Shown here: positions 39,042 through 46,691 of the stretch, in pieces
Position numbering within the stretch: the first letter of the stretch is position 1
Layout of the letters: each line of letters starts with the position of its first letter
NCBI GenBank assembly: GCA_021791715.1
Contig: JAJYWB010000005.1
Span: forward strand, 58,666 to 122,665
Length of the DNA stretch: 64,000 nt
Reading direction: 5' to 3'
DNA from: Planctomycetota bacterium
GTDB lineage: Bacteria > Planctomycetota > Planctomycetia > Isosphaerales > Isosphaeraceae
Made by a program: the position numbers and the translations under genes
Notes under the pieces: generated by a model
Seen by the model: the letters and a program-made list of their open reading frames with translations, nothing else
Databases searched by the model: none
What the model was told of the DNA's origin: nothing

Positions 39042-40847
39042 ATGGAAGTGATTATCGGCATCGATCTTGGCACGACGAATAGCGAGGTCGCGGTGATACG
39101 ATCGGGCTCTCCCGTCGTATTAACCGACGACGGCGACCCGATCCTGCCGTCGGTCGTCGGGCTCGATCCGCAAGGGAAATTGCTCGTCGGCCGCGCCGCG
39201 AGGAACCAATACGTGCTCGCCCCCGAACGGACGATCCGTTCGATCAAGCGGAAGATGGGGCAAGACGTAACCGTCGAGCTTGGGAAAGAAAAATACAGGC
39301 CGCAGGAAATCTCGGCGATCATTCTTCGCGCCCTTAAGCAGCGCGCCGAGCGAGCGCTCGGTCACGAGGTGAAGAAAGCGGTCATCACCGTTCCCGCGTT
39401 TTTCAACGAGGGGCAGCGAGAGGCCACGCGCGAGGCGGGCGAGCTCGCGGGACTCGAGGTCGTACGGATCATCAACGAGCCGACCGCGGCGATCCTCACA
39501 TACGATCCCAATCCTCCCGAGATGGAACGGCTCTTGGTTTACGATCTCGGCGGCGGAACGTTCGACGTTTCGATCGCGATGGTGGAATCGGGCGTTGTTG
39601 AAATCTTGTCAAGTCACGGCGATACGCACCTCGGCGGCGACGATTTCGATCAACGCTTGCTCGATCTCGTATGCGATCGATTTCAAACCGAACACGGAAT
39701 CGACCTTCGCGAATCGATTCGGGCGCGATCGCGTCTCCTCGCCGCGGTTGAGGACGCGAAAAAACGGTTGTCGAGCGAACCCGTCGCGTCGATCACCGAA
39801 GAATTCATCGCCGAGAAGAAAGGCGAGCCGCTTCACCTCTCGATTGAAGTGATGCGCGAAGAATATGAATCATTGATTGAACCGCTGTTGGCGAAAACGT
39901 TGAAATGCGTCGACGACGCGCTCACCGACGCGAATCTGCAGGCGCAACAGATTGATAAAGTCGTGCTCGTCGGAGGAGCGACGCGAACGCCTCTCGTTCA
40001 TCATATGCTTTCGACACGGCTCGGCCGTCCCGTCCATTGCGAGATCGAACCCGACCTCGCGGTCGCGATGGGCGCCGCGGTTCAGGGAGGGTTGATCTCG
40101 GGTGTGGAAGTCGGCACGGTTCTCGTCGATATCACTCCGCACACCCTTGGAATCGAGGTTCTTGATTATTCCGACGGTTTCCCGGCGCCTCACGGTTTTT
40201 CGCCGATCATCGAGCGAAACACGCCGTTGCCGGTCTCGAAAACCGAGATCTATTCGACTTCGAGAGACGGCCAGATCGTCGCGTCGATCCGCGTGTTTCA
40301 AGGTGAGGAGGACGACACAAGGCTGAATTCGCTCGTCGGCGAGTTCCAAATCCAGGGCCTCGCCCCCGTTCCCTATCCCAATCAGATTTTGGTCAAGCTC
40401 GATCTCGATCTCAACGGAATCCTCAAGGTGACCGCGACCGAACGCGCCACGGGGTTGGCCAAACATGTTGTGATTGAAAACATGATGGAGCGTTTTCGCA
40501 AACGCGAACGCGTCGGCGCGCTCGATCGTATCAACGAGCTCTTCGCCGATTCCGACGACGACTCCTTTTCTCCGACAAAGCCCGGCGCGCTTTCGATCGA
40601 GGCTTCGTTCGATTCTCAGAAGGAGGAAAACTCGGACGACGCCGAATTGCGCGAAACGATCGAAACGGCGCGTTCGCTGATCGCCAAATCGGAAACGCTC
40701 GCCGCGTCGGCCGCGGGAGAAGACGCCGCTGAAATGAGAGGACTTGTTCAAGACTTGCAAGCCGCGATTTCACGCAATTCGATCGACGATATCCGACGCG
40801 TCTCGGCGGCGCTCGAAGACATCGTTTACTATCTGAGCGACGTTTAA
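39042..40847 (+). CDS. dnaK: DnaK-family (Hsp70) chaperone, divergent form
   Basis: A 601-residue Hsp70. The ATPase domain shows IIGIDLGTTNSEVAV (phosphate 1), PAFFNEGQREATREAGELAG, IINEPTAAILTY, VYDLGGGTFDVSIAMVESG (phosphate 2) and VVLVGGATRTPLVHHML (adenosine site). The substrate-binding domain follows (LVDITPHTLGIEVLD and VKLDLDLNGILKVTATERATG). After it the helical lid is short and the usual C-terminal disordered tail is absent, so the protein is about 35 residues shorter than E. coli DnaK. AAAGG lies 8 bases upstream of the ATG. It is the fourth gene of the operon and is probably a second, specialised Hsp70. Confidence 0.93.
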   Translation: MEVIIGIDLGTTNSEVAVIRSGSPVVLTDDGDPILPSVVGLDPQGKLLVGRAARNQYVLAPERTIRSIKRKMGQDVTVELGKEKYRPQEISAIILRALKQRAERALGHEVKKAVITVPAFFNEGQREATREAGELAGLEVVRIINEPTAAILTYDPNPPEMERLLVYDLGGGTFDVSIAMVESGVVEILSSHGDTHLGGDDFDQRLLDLVCDRFQTEHGIDLRESIRARSRLLAAVEDAKKRLSSEPVASITEEFIAEKKGEPLHLSIEVMREEYESLIEPLLAKTLKCVDDALTDANLQAQQIDKVVLVGGATRTPLVHHMLSTRLGRPVHCEIEPDLAVAMGAAVQGGLISGVEVGTVLVDITPHTLGIEVLDYSDGFPAPHGFSPIIERNTPLPVSKTEIYSTSRDGQIVASIRVFQGEEDDTRLNSLVGEFQIQGLAPVPYPNQILVKLDLDLNGILKVTATERATGLAKHVVIENMMERFRKRERVGALDRINELFADSDDDSFSPTKPGALSIEASFDSQKEENSDDAELRETIETARSLIAKSETLAASAAGEDAAEMRGLVQDLQAAISRNSIDDIRRVSAALEDIVYYLSDV

Positions 40848-40852
40848 CCCGA

Positions 40853-41179
40853 ATGATCGAACCGACGACCGAAGCGACGATGCGCTGTCCGACCTGCCGC
40901 GCCGTGCAACCCTGGTCCGACTCGTGCCGACGCTGCAAAACCGATCTCCGTTTGTTGCGCGAGCTCGCGGAGCGATTCGAGGAATCGCGTCGCTCCTGTC
41001 TCGCCGAATTGCGGCGAAACCGCTTCCGCGCTGCGCTCGAACACGCGCGCGAATGCGTTCTCTTGCGTAATAACGCCGATTCGCTCCGCCTCCTCGCCGT
41101 TTGCGAACTGCTTAATCATAACTGGACCTCGGCGCGTACGCTCGCTTCCACGCTAATATCTCATAATGACGGGTCCTGA
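40853..41179 (+). CDS. Zinc-ribbon protein with helical repeat, last gene of the Hsp70 operon
   Basis: A 108-residue protein starting five bases after the dnaK stop. The N-terminus has MRCPTCRAVQPWSDSCRRCK, two CxxC pairs that form a zinc ribbon. Residues 35-105 are helical and TPR-like (AALEHARECVLLRNNADSLRLLAV). I do not know a named family. The tight spacing to dnaK indicates co-translation, and a small zinc-ribbon plus TPR adaptor fits a role in recruiting clients or partner proteins to the chaperone. There is no visible terminator directly after it; the DR/IR element begins about 70 bases downstream. Confidence 0.7.
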   Translation: MIEPTTEATMRCPTCRAVQPWSDSCRRCKTDLRLLRELAERFEESRRSCLAELRRNRFRAALEHARECVLLRNNADSLRLLAVCELLNHNWTSARTLASTLISHNDGS

Positions 41180-41243
41180 TTTACTAAAAGGCTATCCGGA
41201 AAGAATACCGCGTAGATCGCGCGAGTTTAGGACGATCACGAAA

Positions 41244-41535
41244 TTGGGAGGGCGAACTCTTATGGGAGGACGAACCTCCTGGTGAGCCGGCATGTTTTCA
41301 TTATTGTCTAGGGTGAACCCGTTTAGAAGGGTGAACTCTTATGGGAGGGCGAACCTCCTGGTGAGCCGGCATGTTTTCATTATTGTGTAGGGCGAACCCG
41401 TTTGTCGGGGACACCGAAATTGGGACGGCGAACCTCCCGGCGAGCCTCTTCGTCAAATCATCGATCAACGGCGACGCTCTTTGCATAAAGAATAAATATA
41501 TTAATTCGGCTCACCGGGAGGTTCGCCCTCCCAAG
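41244..41535. mobile_element. MITE-like intergenic repeat element with inverted ends
   Basis: Two 75-base direct copies (41250-41324 and 41329-41403) share GGGAGG-type starts, GAACTCTTATGGGAGG, CGAACCTCCTGGTGAGCCGG and CATGTTTTCATTATTG, with only a few differences. A third partial copy of the CGAACCTCC-GGCGAGCC core lies at 41429-41447. Its inverted form, GGCTCACCGGGAGG followed by TTCGCCCTCCC, lies at 41508-41532. The element therefore has direct repeats flanked by an inverted copy, like a non-autonomous transposon remnant. No transposase frame is present. It lies at the 3' end of both the chaperone operon and the outer-membrane gene. Confidence 0.65.
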
Positions 41536-41708
41536 CAAAACAATCAATTATAATCTCATAATAAATGTGCGATATCGACGGACAAGAAGCGACTGAAACC
41601 GGGAAAATTAATTCGAGTTCGATAGGATTGAGTTTCCGGATAGACTCTACGATGAATTAAAAATTCTGAATCCCGAACGCACGCTCCCCCTCCGTGCGGC
41701 CTGAACAA

Positions 41709-42911
41709 TCAAAAATTTTTGATAACCTGAAAGATCGTCTGCGTTTGAAACGGCAATGGACCGACGAGGGGAACCTCGACGCCTCCAAGGAAATACCATT
41801 CGTTACCGATGCCGAACCGAAAACCGGGAGTGAGGCTAAAATAGCTCGCGTTCCCTCCGCTGATCGCGGTGTGCAGGTTCGCCGCCACGTCGACGACGAG
41901 ATTCGGCAAAAACCTGGCGTCGGGCGCGGTGACGTACTTACCGACCGCGAACCGCGCGTCGAACGACGAAAACGTCGACGGCGACGCGTTGAACCCCGTC
42001 CAGGGATTGCCCGAAAGGAGCGCGATTTTGGCGGGCGTGAGGTTCGTGGGAGTCGTCACGCCGACTCCGCCGCGGAAAACCCAGCCGCCGAACGGATTCG
42101 CCCAAAACTCGACGTCGGGCGAAAGGCTCGCGACGCCGTTTCCGTTCAATCCGTTCCCAGTTGGAACACGCACGAATAAATTCGACGTCACCGAATATCG
42201 CTTATCCTCGGCGAGCAAAAACCGCGGCGCGATCGTCAAATCGCCCACCCCCGTATCATAATTCGTCGGAGATTTGCCGGGCGATCGCGGATCCGAAACG
42301 ACGAACGGAAAAAACCAGCCGATCTCGAAACGTCGACTCAATGGTGTGAACATAAAATAACTTCCATTGTATAAATCGGCGTTCCCGGGAAGACCGCGCG
42401 CGTAGCCGAACGAGAAGACGAAAAGGCGATAAAACGCTCCGTCCGCGTTGTTAACCCACGTTTGACGCGGAGCGATTCGGCTCGTCCCGTCGGTCGACGG
42501 AACGGGCGCGTACGCCTCGTCCCAGCCTTCGGATAAAAAGCCCGCGAGCCCGAGAGGCCGCCAACGTTCGGGGCGAAGCGGACCGAAGAGCGATTGTCCG
42601 ATCACATCGGCGAACGATTCCCTCCGAAAAGGTTCAACCAGAACTTGCGGAGGCTCGACGACGGGATCTTCGATCGACTCGCCCGGAGCGAACAGCGGAG
42701 TCGTTCCGACGGACGAATTCGCTCGAACCTCCTCAATATTGGGCGGATTCGTCGCATTCGACACGGGGAACGATGGATTCGATACGGGCGTTTGCGAGAA
42801 CCCGATCCGCGCAGCGACCGCGACGAAGATCGTCATAATAAATAAACGGATCAGAGCCTGATAAGTCCTTTCTTCGCATCGATGAAATCCGCCGTAATGT
42901 TTTCGGAACAT
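41709..42911 (-). CDS. Putative outer-membrane beta-barrel protein under a fluoride riboswitch
   Basis: A 400-residue exported protein. The signal peptide covers about residues 1-39 (LIRLFIMTIFVAVAARIGFS). The mature part alternates short amphipathic strands and loops, with GVGDLTIAPRFLL and SNLFVRVPTGN matching the pattern of the MetA-pathway phenol-degradation/transporter-type barrels, and it ends in FQVIKNF, a C-terminal phenylalanine as required by the BAM machinery. A fluoride riboswitch lies directly upstream (42951-43054), about 40 bases from the ATG. A paralogue lies at 44187-45443; both share a long identical stretch (VPSTDGTSRIAPRQ). What the barrel transports is unknown; fluoride-induced expression is inferred from the riboswitch. 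The ribosome binding site (CGCGAGA) is weak. Confidence 0.72.
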   Translation of the reverse strand: MFRKHYGGFHRCEERTYQALIRLFIMTIFVAVAARIGFSQTPVSNPSFPVSNATNPPNIEEVRANSSVGTTPLFAPGESIEDPVVEPPQVLVEPFRRESFADVIGQSLFGPLRPERWRPLGLAGFLSEGWDEAYAPVPSTDGTSRIAPRQTWVNNADGAFYRLFVFSFGYARGLPGNADLYNGSYFMFTPLSRRFEIGWFFPFVVSDPRSPGKSPTNYDTGVGDLTIAPRFLLAEDKRYSVTSNLFVRVPTGNGLNGNGVASLSPDVEFWANPFGGWVFRGGVGVTTPTNLTPAKIALLSGNPWTGFNASPSTFSSFDARFAVGKYVTAPDARFLPNLVVDVAANLHTAISGGNASYFSLTPGFRFGIGNEWYFLGGVEVPLVGPLPFQTQTIFQVIKNF

Positions 42912-42950
42912 ATTAGTTTATCTCGCGGTACGGGTTCTTGTTCGGCGCGC

Positions 42951-42999
42951 AAAAAAAGACTCCCGCCGGGGACCAAAAAATTGGTCTTTGGCAGGAGTC
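42951..42999 (-). terminator. Intrinsic terminator of the fluoride riboswitch
   Basis: Read on the minus strand, GACTCCTGCCAAAGACCAA pairs with TTGGTCCCCGGCGGGAGTC across a TTTT loop, and TTTTTTT follows at 42957-42951. Its 5' arm is the 3' part of the aptamer, so aptamer pseudoknot and terminator exclude each other. Confidence 0.9.
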
Positions 43000-43054
43000 A
43001 TCAGCCCCGAACGAGCTTGGGGCGGTTGATCGGTCGGGCGAACTCCATCACCCG
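42951..43054 (-). promoter_or_regulatory. Fluoride riboswitch (crcB motif)
   Basis: On the minus strand the RNA reads CGGGUGAUGGAGUUCGCCCG (43054-43035), then a linker with AACC, then a GCCCC...GGGGC hairpin, then UGAUGACUCCUGCC. These are the conserved parts of the crcB/fluoride aptamer; the GAUGGAGUUCGCC and GAUGACUCCU segments are close to those in the published B. cereus crcB riboswitch. GGAGU in the first loop can pair with ACUCC, forming the pseudoknot. ACUCCUGCC alternatively pairs with GGCGGGAGU in the terminator, giving an on-switch: fluoride binding prevents termination. It controls the barrel-protein gene at 42911. Confidence 0.9.
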
Positions 43055-43325
43055 TTTTTTCGGCTCGACACGACGAATCGCGCCGTGTCTCAGGCTTCAT
43101 TATCGGCGAATCGGCGGCATGACTTTAAGGATAAATGCGATTTTAGCGGATCTAGCATGGCGGGAAGACGAATCCTCTTGTATCGGATCACACGAATAAA
43201 TTCACTTATTTATATAATCTTGTCATCTTTCTTCCCCACCTCGGTTCCCAAGCGGATCGGCTGGACAATCCTCTACAAATCGTCTTCAATGAGGAGGTGG
43301 AACGCGTTTTGGGAGGTATCGCTTC
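43055..43325. other. Intergenic region between riboswitch and Uma2 gene
   Basis: This stretch must contain the promoter for the riboswitch (minus strand) and for the Uma2 gene (plus strand). It is AT-richer towards 43190-43235. I see no gene or hairpin plus T-run in it. Confidence 0.5.
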
Positions 43326-43895
43326 ATGAGCGCGGCGACGAAAATCAAGATCGATCGACAAACTCTCGCCGATCTGGCTCGGATCGACGCGAAGGCCGAG
43401 TTGATCAATGGAAGGATCGTTACACAAATGCCGACTGGTTATCTCCCGAGCCGGGTGGCCTTTCGGATCGCGCGAGGTCTCGATGATTTCGCCGATTCGA
43501 CGCGAACGGGCTACGCCTTCGGCGATAACGTCGGATTTATCGTTCCGAGGCTGCGCTCCGGACGCGAATCCTTTGCTCCCGACGCTTCGTTTTACATAGG
43601 CGCGATACCGTCCAATCCAATGCGATTCATCGAAGGCGCGCCGACTTTCGCGGTCGAGGTTCGAAGCGAGAACGATTACGGAACGTCGGCCGAAGCCGAA
43701 GCCGCCGCGAAACGACTCGATTATTTCGAAGCGGGAACGCGTGTCGTATGGGACGTCGATCCGATCTTAAAACGAATTCTGAAATATCGATCCGATTCGC
43801 CTCTCGCGCCGATCGCCTTCGCTCCGGGCGGGATCGCCGACGCCGATCCCGCGGTCGCGGGTTGGACGATCGAAGTCGATCGTGTTTTCGCATAA
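43326..43895 (+). CDS. Uma2-family (DUF820) endonuclease-like protein
   Basis: A 189-residue protein of the PD-(D/E)XK superfamily. Conserved points are VGFIVPR, FAPDASFYIG (the PD of the motif), TFAVEVRSEND (the ExK-like strand with E, here followed by R and E), AAAKRLDYFEAGTRVVWDVDP and RVFA at the end. The family spreads widely in cyanobacteria and planctomycetes with many paralogues; its biological role is not defined. GGGAGG lies 8 bases before the ATG. A truncated relative lies at 45612-45888 and both sit beside barrel-protein genes of a duplicated pair. Confidence 0.85.
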   Translation: MSAATKIKIDRQTLADLARIDAKAELINGRIVTQMPTGYLPSRVAFRIARGLDDFADSTRTGYAFGDNVGFIVPRLRSGRESFAPDASFYIGAIPSNPMRFIEGAPTFAVEVRSENDYGTSAEAEAAAKRLDYFEAGTRVVWDVDPILKRILKYRSDSPLAPIAFAPGGIADADPAVAGWTIEVDRVFA

Positions 43896-44186
43896 CAAGA
43901 CAGATCGATATCTCCATGAATTTTGTTTAAATTTTAGAGCGTTCGTTTCAAGGCGAAATTCAATAATCTTTAATCATGATTTCAAATGGTCGGCTAAGCG
44001 TTCGATTCAGCGTCGAAGTCGATCGACGCCGATATGTCCGATCGTTCCAAGAATTTCTTTCGGATCCGAGGCGTATAAATAACTGAGACATAATCAAGAA
44101 CGAATTCTCGAAGCTCGGATTGTTCGTCCGCCAAACGGTTATCCAATCGATCAAAACGGCTCCGAGGATTATTTCGAAATTTGTAT
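43896..44186. other. Convergent intergenic spacer
   Basis: This 291-base stretch separates the 3' ends of the Uma2 gene (plus) and of the second barrel gene (minus). It is AT-richer than its neighbours. I see no gene and no hairpin plus T-run strong enough to call a terminator. Confidence 0.45.
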
Positions 44187-45443
44187 TTAAAATGGTTTAA
44201 TAATCTGAAAGAATGATTGTGTTTGAAACGGAGTGATCCCGACCATAGGGACCTCGATACCCGCCCGGAAGACCCAATTATTCCGAAGGCCGAAAAGTAT
44301 CCCCGGAGTGAGGCTAAAATAGGTGTAATTCCCGCCGCTAATCGCCGTATGCAGATTGGCGGCGACATCAACGCATAAGTTTGGCATGATCTTCGCGTCG
44401 GAAGGACGAAGGTATTTGCCGACCGCGAATCGAGCGTCGAACGACGAGAACGGCCCCGGCGATCCGTAAAACCCTGTCCAGGGGGGGCTTTTATCGAGGA
44501 GAGCGATCTTGGACGCCGACAAATTCGTCGGCTCGGTAACGCCGAGTCCTCCTCGCACCACCCAACCCGTAAACGGATTGGCCCAAAACTCGATATCGGG
44601 AGAAAGGCTCGTCACGTTATTGCCGATCCGGGCGTTTCCCGTGGGAACTCGAACGAAAAGGTTTGTGCTGATCGTGTAACGCTTGTCCTCGGCGAGCAGG
44701 AACCTGGGGATAATCGTCAGATCTCCCGCCCCGGTCCAATAATCGGTCGGTCCAGTTCCCAGGGCGTTCGGCGCCGATTGGACGAACGGAACTCCCCAAC
44801 CGATCTCGAACCTTCGGCTAAAAGGTGTGAACATACCAAAAATACCCGTATATTCGTTGGTATTACCGGGAAGTCCGCGGGCGTAACCGAACGAAAAGAG
44901 GAAGAGCCGATAAAACGCTCCGTCGTCGCTGTTAACCCAAGGCTGACGGGGCGCGATGCGCGACGTTCCATCGGTTGAGGGAACAGGGGCGTACGGCTCA
45001 TCCCACCCCTCGCTGAAAAACGAACCGATGCCAAGCGGTCGCCAACGATCCGAACGAAGCGTGCCGATCAAAGATTGACCGATCACATTCAAAATCGATT
45101 CCGATCGATTCGAAGTCTGAGGTTGTATCGAACTAAAAGGAGACGCTTCGACGGGTGGGTTGGACGACGACGAACCGTCGCCGGACGTCGAAGCGAAGGG
45201 ATTTGGATCAACCAAATCATTTGCGGTGGAATTCGTCGCGCTTTCGTCGAAGACTCGCGTCGAAATGGAACCGCTTCCGAACGGAGAAGACGGATTTTGT
45301 GAAGGGATCGTTTGCGCTTCGGCGGGCGTCTCGGCCGATCCCGTTGTAACCGTAAAGATAACAATAAATACAAGACAAAATACAGAACGATATGTAATTC
45401 GTACGCTTCGATTGGCCCCGCAAACCCGCAAGTCGTCACCCAT
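44187..45443 (-). CDS. Putative outer-membrane beta-barrel protein, paralogue of the riboswitch-controlled gene
   Basis: A 418-residue exported protein. The signal peptide is about residues 13-37 (SVFCLVFIVIFTVTTGSA). The part from VIGQSLIGTLRSDRWRPLG to the C-terminus is clearly homologous to the 41709-42911 protein: SEGWDEPYAPVPSTDGTSR, GDLTIIPRFLLAEDKRY and FVRVPTGNARIG recur. It ends FQIIKPF, again with a terminal phenylalanine suited to outer-membrane insertion. No fluoride-riboswitch motif is present upstream of this copy. The N-terminal linker is serine/asparagine-rich and differs between copies. Transport substrate is unknown. Confidence 0.72.
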   Translation of the reverse strand: MGDDLRVCGANRSVRITYRSVFCLVFIVIFTVTTGSAETPAEAQTIPSQNPSSPFGSGSISTRVFDESATNSTANDLVDPNPFASTSGDGSSSSNPPVEASPFSSIQPQTSNRSESILNVIGQSLIGTLRSDRWRPLGIGSFFSEGWDEPYAPVPSTDGTSRIAPRQPWVNSDDGAFYRLFLFSFGYARGLPGNTNEYTGIFGMFTPFSRRFEIGWGVPFVQSAPNALGTGPTDYWTGAGDLTIIPRFLLAEDKRYTISTNLFVRVPTGNARIGNNVTSLSPDIEFWANPFTGWVVRGGLGVTEPTNLSASKIALLDKSPPWTGFYGSPGPFSSFDARFAVGKYLRPSDAKIMPNLCVDVAANLHTAISGGNYTYFSLTPGILFGLRNNWVFRAGIEVPMVGITPFQTQSFFQIIKPF

Positions 45444-45611
45444 GATTCCACCCGCCTCGACACATGGAAATCGGCGTCAGGCCGAAACGATTCGATTAAT
45501 ACCTCGGCGCCTGGTTTTCGAGCCCACCTTTAATTCAGGACCTCGATATCCAGTTAATCGACCGGATCGCATTCCGACTTGAACGACTCTAGCGATTAAA
45601 ACGAGACGAAC

Positions 45612-45888
45612 GATCCGATTCATCGAAGGCGAGCCGACTTTCGCGGTTGAAGCTCGAAGCGAGAACGATTACGGAGCGTCGGCCGAAGCCGAAGCCGCCG
45701 CGAAACGACTCGATTATTTCGAAGCGGGTACGCGTGTCGTCTGGGATGTCGATCCGATCTTAAAAAAAATTCTGAAATATCGATCCGATTCGCCTCTCGC
45801 GACGATCGCCTTCGCTCCGGGTGGGATCGCCGACGCCGAGCCCGCGGTCGCGGGCCGGCCGATCGAAGCCGATCGTAATATCGCATGA
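45612..45888 (+). pseudogene. Truncated Uma2 gene, duplicate of the intact copy
   Basis: The sequence from 45612 to the TGA at 45886-45888 translates as RFIEGEPTFAVEARSEND, then AEAEAAAKRLDYFEAGTR and VVWDVDPILKKILKYRSD, nearly identical to residues 98-189 of the Uma2 gene at 43326. The first half of the gene, including the PD motif, is missing and no start codon with a ribosome binding site is in place. The copy lies beside the second barrel gene just as the intact one lies beside the first, so the fragment results from a module duplication followed by loss. Confidence 0.88.
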
Positions 45889-45950
45889 TTAACTATTTGG
45901 GATATAATTTCTCCGATATATGTTGTTATACTTATGCTTGAGGATCGTTC

Positions 45951-46691
45951 CTAGCCTTGTTCGGCGAGAAGATCGCGCGTCGCCTGTTGCGCGGGGTTTT
46001 CGAGAACGCGATCGGGAGGGCCCGATTCGACGACTCGGCCTTTGTCGAAAACGTGCACGGTGTGCGCGACCCTTCTCGCGAAGCCGATCGCGTGGGTGAC
46101 GACGATCATCGTTTGGCCGTCGCGCGCCAGATCGGCCATCACCGAAAGGACCTCGCCCGTCATTCGAGGGTCGAGCGCGCTCGTCGGCTCGTCGAAGAGG
46201 ATCGCCTGGGGACGCATCGCGAGCGCTCGCGCGATCGCCACCCGCTGCTGTTGCCCTCCCGAAAGCTCGCTCGGCGCCGCGGTCAATCGATCTCCCATCC
46301 CCACGCGATCCAATAATCGGCGCGCCCGCTCCTCGGCCTCGGGTCGCGAAAGACCCAAAACGCGAATCGGCGGCTCGGCGACGTTGCGCAAAACATTCCA
46401 ATGCGCGAATAAGTGAAACGCTTGAAACACCATGCCGATTTTTTGACAGATGCGCCGGTTCGCCTCGCGACGACGAGCCTGCGGAACGCGCGCGTCGATC
46501 GTTTCGCCGTCGATCGTCACGCTTCCGCCGTCGAACGATTCGAGCCCGTTCAAACATCGCAGGAACGTGCTTTTTCCCCCTCCCGAAGGGCCGATGATCG
46601 CCGCGACCTCGCCCCGCGAAACCTCGAGCGAAACGCCCCGAAGAATCTCGGTTTTTCCATAACGCTTCCAAAGATCATTTGTTTGAATCAT
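45951..46691 (-). CDS. glnQ: Polar amino-acid ABC transporter, ATP-binding protein
   Basis: A 246-residue ATPase. The Walker A motif GPSGGGKSTFLRC (residue 33 on), the ABC signature LSGGQQQRVAIARALA and Walker B AILFDEPTSALDP are complete, and the H-loop His is in VVTHAIGFARRVA. KIGMVFQAFHLFAHW is the Q-loop typical of glutamine-type importers. Its ATG overlaps the TGA of the permease gene (ATGA), showing coupled translation. It powers uptake through the fused binding-protein/permease encoded upstream. Confidence 0.93.
   Translation of the reverse strand: MIQTNDLWKRYGKTEILRGVSLEVSRGEVAAIIGPSGGGKSTFLRCLNGLESFDGGSVTIDGETIDARVPQARRREANRRICQKIGMVFQAFHLFAHWNVLRNVAEPPIRVLGLSRPEAEERARRLLDRVGMGDRLTAAPSELSGGQQQRVAIARALAMRPQAILFDEPTSALDPRMTGEVLSVMADLARDGQTMIVVTHAIGFARRVAHTVHVFDKGRVVESGPPDRVLENPAQQATRDLLAEQG

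Noticed and set aside
42918-43100. 60-codon minus-strand frame over the riboswitch
   Set aside because: It runs through the aptamer and terminator, and the structure explains the conservation better than coding.
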